64,000 nt of DNA from Chinchilla lanigera (lineage: Eukaryota; Chordata; Mammalia; Rodentia; Chinchillidae). Shown piece by piece: positions 36,700-64,000 of the stretch (position 1 is its first letter; each line of letters begins with the position of its first letter). The notes beneath the pieces were generated by a model, which did no database searches, had not been told where the DNA came from, and worked only from the letters and a program-made list of their open reading frames with translations. The DNA is taken from assembly GCF_000276665.1 (NCBI RefSeq), contig NW_004955448.1, positions 212,998-276,997 of the forward strand, written 5' to 3'. A program made the translations under genes and the position numbers.

Positions 36700-37790
36700 G
36701 TTTTGCATACAGGCTCCAGAATTTTTTCATCTTGCAAAACTGACTATCCATTCCTCCCTCCCCTGGGCTCCTGGCAGCTAACATTTTTTCTGTCCCATAC
36801 TTCAAATAAGTGAAATAGTATTTGGGACTGATTTATTTCCTTAGTATAATGTCCTCAAGTTTCATCCATGTTGTAGCTTGAGTCAAAATCTTCCTTTTCA
36901 AGATTAATATTCCACTGTATCAAAACCACTTTTAGAATATATTTATCCTTTGATGGGACACTTGGGTTGCTTCCCTCTCTTAGCTACTGTGAGTAATGCT
37001 GCTGCAAACATGGGTGTACAGATATTTATTGGAGACCCTGCTTTCCAATTTTGGGGGTTATATACCTGGATGTGGTATTACTGTGTCATATAGTAAATTA
37101 AAACTTTTTGAGGAACAAACCATAGTGTGTACATTATATTCCCACTAATAGTTACAAGTGTTCCAGTTTCTCCTTACTCTTGCCAGTGCTTATTTTCTGT
37201 TGGGTTTGGTTGGGTGTTTGGGTTGTTGGTTTTTAAGTAGCCACCCTAATGGATGCGAGGTTAACACTTATTGTGGTTTTTGTCTTTCCCCAGTGACTAA
37301 TGATGTCAAACATCTGTACTTACTGGCTGTTGTCAAATTTTTTTGCAGAAATGTACTAAAACCTTTTGCACTTTTTTGAATTGGCTTGTTTTTTGTGGTT
37401 GAATTGTTCTTTATATATTGTAGATATTAACCGTTATCAAGTATACACTTGGAGAATATTTTCTTCCATTGATCAGGTTGCTTTTTACTCTGCTGACTGT
37501 ATATTCATGCACAGTTTTTAGTTTTGATGTAGTCCATTTGATGTACTTTCACTGTTTTGCCTGTACTTTTGCTTTCATGTCGAAGAAATCCACTGTCAGG
37601 AAGCCTTCCCTCTCTATTTTAAAAGTTTTATAATATTAACTCTTACATTTAGGGCTTTCATCCATTTTAAATTAAAGACATTCACTTGGAAGATTTGGTT
37701 AAATCTGCTGTTTCTGGGCCTTATTTTTATAAGTACAGTTTTTGATCACATTCAGCTCATTACTCATTCCATCTGTTTCAGTACTGCTTT
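36700..37790 (-). mobile_element. Old L1 fragment, minus orientation
   Basis: About 1.1 kb of reversed L1 3' region (AGTATAATGTCCTCAAGTTT, CATCCATGTTG, GCTGCTGCAAACATGGGTGT). Strongly decayed. Confidence 0.7.
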
Positions 37791-37929
37791 TATTGTTTTT
37801 TAAAAAAACTTTTTGGAAGCTTAGTTCTGTTACCAAAGGTGAAATTTAAAATTAAAATCCCCAAGTGTCTCTAATATATCTTTTTCCTGTTTGCTCAAGT
37901 CAGGGTCCACACTTGATATTGTTTTACTA

Positions 37930-38480
37930 ATTTTTTTATTATAAAATCACTACATGCTTGTTAAAAACAAATTCAAGTGGTTCAGAAAGTTATGAAAAGT
38001 AGAATTCCCTCTCCCAAGCATAAGAATTTCCCCTCCTAATCACTCACTTTTCACACCCTACTTTTTAAGTTTCTTGCATATCCAGTAACTTTTTAATGCA
38101 CATATAAGCATGTGTCTCAGATCTGAGTGGATGATACCATATATGTGTTCTATAATTTTTAAACGAAAAGATGGCTCTCAGTACATCTAGATCTATCTTT
38201 AACATCTGTGAGTTATTCCGCTGTAAGGATGTGGCAAAGCACTTAACTCACACAGGCAGGCACGTGTTGTTTCCATTTGATCACTAGCAACAGTGCTACA
38301 ATGAACACTGCATAAATTTCTGTATACATGTTTAAGTGCTGAGTGATAATGTCTAGAAGTGGAATTGCTGCATGGTGGGCATAACATTTAGATACCTATC
38401 CATCAGAAATAGGAATATACTGTTTTCCGCACACCTCTATCTTAACTCTAGCCATCTGGTCAGTGAATAAAGTGGGCCCT
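37930..38480 (-). mobile_element. Ancient L1-like fragment, minus orientation
   Basis: Decayed reversed L1-type sequence (ACAGTGCTACAATGAACACT, TAGAAGTGGAATTGCTGCAT). Subfamily not assignable by eye. Confidence 0.5.
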
Positions 38481-38689
38481 GACTATCTTTTAGGGTTTCT
38501 TACCTAACAGTTTTCAGTCACTATTGTTCTTATCAAATGAAGAGAAGTCCCATATAAGTAGTTAATACCATCACGGTTGTAATCTAAAATTTTGGGAGCC
38601 AAGTACACACTAGCAAATTAGAGAACTAAAAATATCCAGGAACCTCAAGCTTCAAAAAAGCTCCTCTTTAGGTCAGGTTTGTTCATTTG

Positions 38690-38871
38690 ATTTTTGTTTG
38701 TTTTGCTTTTGTTTAGTATTGGTTTTGGTTTTGGAGAAAGGGTCTTGCTACATAGTTAAGGCTGGCCTTGAACTAACTGTAGCCCAGGGTGGCCTCAAAC
38801 TCCCGACGATCCTTTTGCCTCAGTCTGCTGAGTGCTGGGATTATAGGCCTGTGCCACCACTACACCCAGCT
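38690..38871 (-). mobile_element. B1-type SINE
   Basis: GAGAAAGGGTCTTGCTACAT to CACTACACCCAGC. Confidence 0.9.
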
Positions 38872-38932
38872 CTTAATTTCAGTTAAGGGTGACATGGGAA
38901 AGAAAACTAAACCAATGCCATTTTATTTTATT

Positions 38933-39099
38933 TTATTTTGTTTGTTTGTTTTTTGTCTTTTTGAGACAGGTTCTCGCTATGCAGTTCAGGCCGATCTTGA
39001 GCTCACTTTGTAGCCCAGCCTGGCCTCGAACTCACAAGGATCGTCCTGCCTCAGCCTCCCGTGTGCTGGGATTACAGGTGTGCGCCACCACGCCCGGCT
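38933..39099 (-). mobile_element. B1-type SINE, young
   Basis: GAGACAGGTTCTCGCTATGC to CACCACGCCCGGCT, flanked by copies of TGCCATTTTA. Confidence 0.95.
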
Positions 39100-39152
39100 T
39101 CTCTAGTGCCATTTTAAAGCTTAAGTTTCTGTTTCCTTAAGTTTGTTTCTTG

Positions 39153-39503
39153 TAAATGTTGTCATAGTTACCTAACCCGATACCACCCCATGCTCTGTCA
39201 TAAGACTGCATGTCCCCTATGTAAAATGTCAAACACCTTTGTTTATCACAAGCTAAGCCCATGCTTTGTAGTATTTCTGTAGTTGCACTAAATCATATCA
39301 GCACCACCTCCCCTAGACCTGGAACTGGAAATGTATGACTATTCTTCCCTCCTGCCCTTCAGGGTCGTGCTCGGTCACGTACTGGGTGCCCACCACTGGC
39401 CCCCAATAAACTTGCTTGTCTCTGCATCCAACCTCCACCAGTGACTCAATTAAATAAGCACCTCTGCCTCAACAAGGGAGTCTAAAATCCACCTTACCTC
39501 TCA
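39153..39503 (+). mobile_element. Probable solo LTR, class I-like
   Basis: About 350 bp with CCCCCAATAAACTTGCTTG (AATAAA at 39405-39410) about 93 bp before the end, resembling an R-U5 region. A possible 4-bp duplication CTTG flanks it (39149-39152, 39504-39507). The expected TG start reads TA. Boundaries are uncertain; no viral coding sequence. Confidence 0.5.
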
Positions 39504-40200
39504 CTTGTGTGGGCCTTCCTAAACATACCTCTTAGAGAAGCTTTGGAAAGAAATGGTTGCTTAAGGTAACAACAGCATAAGGAGAAAAAAATTAATTAAA
39601 ATTTGGTAGATACGGTACAGGATTCTACATTTGCCCTGTTGAATAGACACCACTAAATGTGGCTATTAAACACTTAAAATGTGACTAATGCAACTACAGA
39701 ACTGAGTTTCTAACTTTATTAAATGTAAAAACAGGTACTTAATTAAATTATTGGGCTTAAGTATGTTTATCTTTAGTACATACATATTTTCCATAGTAAA
39801 TTTTATGAAATCCAAATACAAATTATTTCCACTGAAAACTTAGCATCTAAATGAACATACATTGCAAGTATAAATTACATACCAGGTTTTAGAGCCTTAG
39901 TATGAAAAATGTTCATAATTTTATGTTGACTACATATTGAAATGTTTTTGATATATTGGATTAAATAAATTATTTCAGTTAATTCCAGTGAGTACTTTTA
40001 AAGGAGCTACTAGAAAATTTTAAATTATAAATGTGGCTCATAGTTCTCCAAACAGTGCTGCTCTCGAGCAAGGTAACTACATTTTTCTGAGAGGAAGATC
40101 ATAGCATTCCACAAAGACCTCAAACCCCAAACAGAATAAGGACTACCACACTAGCTGGAATTGCAAAATAACCTCTCTTGCTGCCCCCAAAAACCTTTGC

Positions 40201-40372
40201 CATATGGAGGGAGGCACATCTGTAATCCCAGAACTCTGGGAAGCTGAGGCAGGAGGATTCCAAGTTTGAGCCCAGACTGGCCAATTTAGCAACTTAGCAA
40301 GACCCTGCCTCAAAATAAAAGGCTGGGGATGTGTGCACAGGCCATGTTTCAATCCTTGGTATTATTTTTTTT
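40201..40372 (+). mobile_element. Composite B1 + tRNA SINE
   Basis: CACATCTGTAATCCCAGAAC to AAGACCCTGCCTCAAAAT, then GGCTGGGGATGTG and TTTCAATCCTTGGTA. Confidence 0.85.
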
Positions 40373-40691
40373 TTAAAGCACATTTTCATAAAGGTAATTG
40401 AAACTTAAAAAGTAAAACCAAATCACCGTTACTGTCTCATTAAAAGCAGCTTCAAGCACCATCTCTTGGTATGTTTATTTATTAGTTGGCCAATTTGGAG
40501 CAGGCCTAGACATGCTGATACAGAAAAGCTTAGCTCCTTGACAAGAGTGAGCTTTCCAAAGCAAAGTTACAACCCAAGAAAGTCTTTATTCTGGTGAAGG
40601 GAAAATCCTGAAAGGCTGTGAAACTGTTGAATGTCTAATTAAAAACTAAGGCACTACACCAACTAAAACAGCTGATTGGAGAAGGTAGTGG

Positions 40692-40850
40692 AAGTGAACT
40701 GGGTGTGGTGGTGCATGTGTGTAAACCTAGCACTCAGAAGCTGAGCCAGGAGGATCACTATAAATTGGAGGCCCACCTGGGGTACAAAGTGAGCTCAAGA
40801 CCAGCCTGAACTATATAGTGAGACTCTGTCTCGAAAAAACAAAAACATCA
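40692..40850 (+). mobile_element. B1-type SINE
   Basis: AACTGGGTGTGGTGGTGCAT to GACTCTGTCTCGAAAAAA. Confidence 0.9.
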
Positions 40851-40929
40851 ACAGAAGTGAAGAAATTTTAAAGTGTTAGCTTTTAAATAATAAAGGATTC
40901 CTTTAATAAAGGGGTAAAGTGCTGAAATG

Positions 40930-41010
40930 AGCCAGGCATGGTGGCAGGAGGTTTGCCACAACAAAGCCAGCACGGGCTACATAATGTAGTGAAATGCTTT
41001 CTAAAAAAAA
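40930..41010 (+). mobile_element. Internally deleted B1-type SINE
   Basis: AGCCAGGCATGGTGGCAGGA with the middle missing; TGCTGAAATG copies on both sides suggest target-site duplication. Confidence 0.8.
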
Positions 41011-41159
41011 CATGCTGAAATGTACACATGCAGAGTTTGTGAATGTTTTAGTTGCTCACCACATTGAGAAGAATGTTATCTCAGTGAATGGGTGATATGA
41101 CTTGTAATCCAGGTAGTAAAGATTTTACATACACCAGTATATAAGAAGTACATATTTAG

Positions 41160-41256
41160 GGGTTGGGGATTTAGCTCAGTGTTCAGAGTGCCTGCCTGGC
41201 AAGCGCAAGGTTGTGAGTTTGATTCCTGGTACCGGAAGAAAAACAAACAAACAAAA
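41160..41256 (+). mobile_element. ID-like SINE
   Basis: GGTTGGGGATTTAGCTCAGT to CTGGTACCGG; imperfect flanking repeat AGTACATATTTA / AGTATATATTTA. Confidence 0.92.
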
Positions 41257-41534
41257 AAGTATATATTTAAAAATCACAACACTGAAAGTCATATATCTTT
41301 AATAAAGTAGTAGAAGAGCACTTCTTTATTGCTTCATACTGTATCATTTTTGTGTTTCTCTCAGAAAGGTGAACATCATTGCATTCTTATCTCACTTCAT
41401 ATCTTGCATATCAATTTCCAGGCTTACAAGACCAGAAGTTCATAATCAAAAAATGAGGGTCAAGACCGCAGAGGTAGGAGAGAGAATGAAGGTGGGTATA
41501 GAATTTAAAAACACATTCAAAACTTTCAGATTTA

Positions 41535-41567
41535 ATCACTTTTTGGCCTTTTGTCTAGCATCAAGTG
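41535..41567 (+). pseudogene. Truncated U2 snRNA retropseudogene (5' 33 nt)
   Basis: 27 of 33 positions match the 5' end of U2 snRNA, including GGCCTTTTG and ATCAAGTG. It is bracketed by a 15-bp near-identical duplication (41520-41534 and 41570-41584, one mismatch), as expected for L1-mediated insertion of a 3'-truncated snRNA copy. Confidence 0.75.
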
Positions 41568-42003
41568 AAAAATTTTCAGATTTAGTCACGATTGATATAT
41601 TTTGAAATTTTACACAAAATTAAAGGAAGTGTGTTGGTGTTGATTCTTAAGAAAATATAAGTTAAACAAGTTGGGAGAGATCACTGTCTAAATCCATACA
41701 GCTTGACACTAGAGTAGAAAAGTACAAGATTTTCTCACACATAAGCAGATCAAAATTCTAGGAATTCTTTGCAGTGGAACATTTGCACTGGAAGAGGTAA
41801 TTGTGAGAAACATGCCCTTGCATAATAGCTAAGTTTCAAATTTAAATTTGACATATCCAAAGTAGGGCCTTTACTACTTACCTAAGCATGCCTACATTTT
41901 AATACTTGAAAAGTAAACACAGCGTTTCAAACTTAGTGATCCTATAGGGGGAAAAAGTTTCTAAAATGCTTTCTTCACAGTCAAAAGGAAAGCAACAGTC
42001 AAC

Positions 42004-42009
42004 TTTATT
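42004..42009 (-). terminator. MYLK3: Candidate MYLK3 poly(A) signal
   Basis: AATAAA on the minus strand about 113 nt after the stop codon. Other distal signals cannot be excluded. Confidence 0.35.
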
Positions 42010-42121
42010 TTCTTTTTACAAAATTAGAAGAATTAATACTAAAATAACATTATTTAAAATCTTGAGTCATCTCTTCAGATCAATAATGGCGTCAGTAATT
42101 TCTGGGCAGAAGGGTTGATTA

Positions 42122-63216
<21,095 letters not shown>

Positions 63217-64000
63217 CTAGGGGAAGAGAAACAGGGCCTGGAGGTTAAAAGCAAGAACTGCCATCAGAAGAGACCTGGGTTCAAAGGTGACTGCTGCCAG
63301 TCACCGGCACTGCCTTTGGCCTCAGTCCTCTATGTGTAAAGTGGAGACCTTAGGGTTGTAGCAGGGTTATAATAGCAAGAGTCTCCTTGTGGCTGGAACC
63401 AACAGACGCCAACTCCTGGACCACCCTGCTCAGACAGGACAGAAGGGAGGGGCCAGCTCGGGACAGACGGTGCCATCACTTTTGGGATCCCATGAGGTGA
63501 GGGTCCAGAAAGGCTGAAGATAGATGATCCCTAGGGGACATGGTGGGGACCAGACCTCTCTGAGGGTGCTGGAAATGTGCTTCTGCCCCAGGAGGACTGT
63601 GGCCTGAAGGTGGGAGACTGATTCTTCCCACTCTTCTCCGGGCCTCAGCTTCCCTTTCAGTAGAATGGTGCTTATCAGGGGCTGAGGTAACAGGAATGGG
63701 AAATGGGCTGTTGTTCTTAAATGCGTGCAGAGTTTCAGTTTGTAAGACGAAAAATTTCTGTAGATCTGTTTCTCAACAGTGTGAACACACGTAACACTAC
63801 TGAATCATAGACTTACAAGTGGGGACGGGGGCTGGGGCGTAGCTTGGTGGTGCAGCATTTGCCTATCATGCGGGAAGCCCTGGGTTCTCTCCTTAGCTGC
63901 CCCCTAAAGGTTAAGATGGTAAGTTCTATGTGATGTGTTCTTTATTACAATTTTAAAAAGAAAAAATTCATAAGGCCTTTGTTCAGCTGTCTGCGCTGCC
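63217..64000 (-). other. MYLK3: MYLK3 intron, right edge
   Basis: No further MYLK3 exon recognised here; the upstream N-terminal exons should lie to the right. The only repeat seen is an ID-like SINE near 63830. Confidence 0.6.
63827..63905 (+). mobile_element. tRNA-derived ID-like SINE, diverged
   Basis: GGGCTGGGGCGTAGCTTGGT then GGGTTCTCTCCTTAGC. Confidence 0.8.

Larger units (their letters stand above)
35391..41999. other. ORC6-MYLK3 intergenic region, no gene seen
   Basis: Tail-to-tail spacer filled with MIRs, old minus-strand L1 pieces, SINEs, a probable solo LTR and a U2 snRNA fragment. No conserved open frame or exon-like segment was recognised. Confidence 0.7.

Noticed and set aside
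41160..41240. Possible functional tRNA gene
   Set aside because: The A- and B-box-like words belong to an ID-like SINE with poly(A) tail and target-site duplications; no complete cloverleaf was found.

Overview
The window is nuclear DNA from a mammal, and the repeats indicate a rodent. It carries many 7SL-derived B1-type SINEs with an internal duplication, short ID-like SINEs derived from tRNA-Ala, composites of the two, and L1, MIR and MaLR copies. I see no B2 or primate Alu dimers. The mix suggests a non-muroid rodent; the beaver/kangaroo-rat side is my best guess, at low confidence. Two runs of N (22252-22774 and 42375-42474) are assembly gaps.

Three protein-coding genes occupy the window in the order known from human 16q11.2. 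VPS35 (retromer core) is on the minus strand: exons 1-13, coding residues 1-549 of about 796, lie between 27163 and 1173, and the remaining exons are left of the window. ORC6 (origin recognition complex subunit 6) is on the plus strand and complete: seven coding exons from 27700 to 34989, with a poly(A) signal at 35360. MYLK3 (cardiac myosin light chain kinase) is on the minus strand: its last ten coding exons, holding the whole kinase domain, lie between 63216 and 42122, and the N-terminal exons are right of the window. VPS35 and ORC6 are head to head with 536 bp between their start codons, inside a CpG-rich bidirectional promoter. ORC6 and MYLK3 are tail to tail. The three genes have unrelated roles (endosomal recycling, DNA replication licensing, heart muscle contraction), so they are neighbours rather than a pathway.

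Region by region: 1-27163 is VPS35. Its 11-kb intron 1 holds a nearly full-length L1 (18005-24034) flanked by a 13-bp target-site duplication and inserted into an older L1. 27164-27699 is the shared promoter. 27700-35390 is ORC6, with a solo LTR (30982-31514, 6-bp target-site duplication) in intron 3. 35390-42000 is intergenic, with old L1, SINEs, a probable second solo LTR (39153-39503) and a truncated U2 snRNA retrocopy. 42122-64000 is MYLK3, with fold-back mariner relics, an intronic duplication and many SINEs.

I found no unknown multi-gene system. The more unusual observations are an apparent U12-type intron in VPS35, about 80-bp tandem units in the L1 5' UTR, two mariner derivatives sharing one inverted rearrangement, a U2 fragment with target-site duplications, and the loss in ORC6 of the CDK-type TPPR site known from human. 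Gene identities and exon numbering rest on recalled human proteins and on splice phases that close exactly; repeat family names are by eye.
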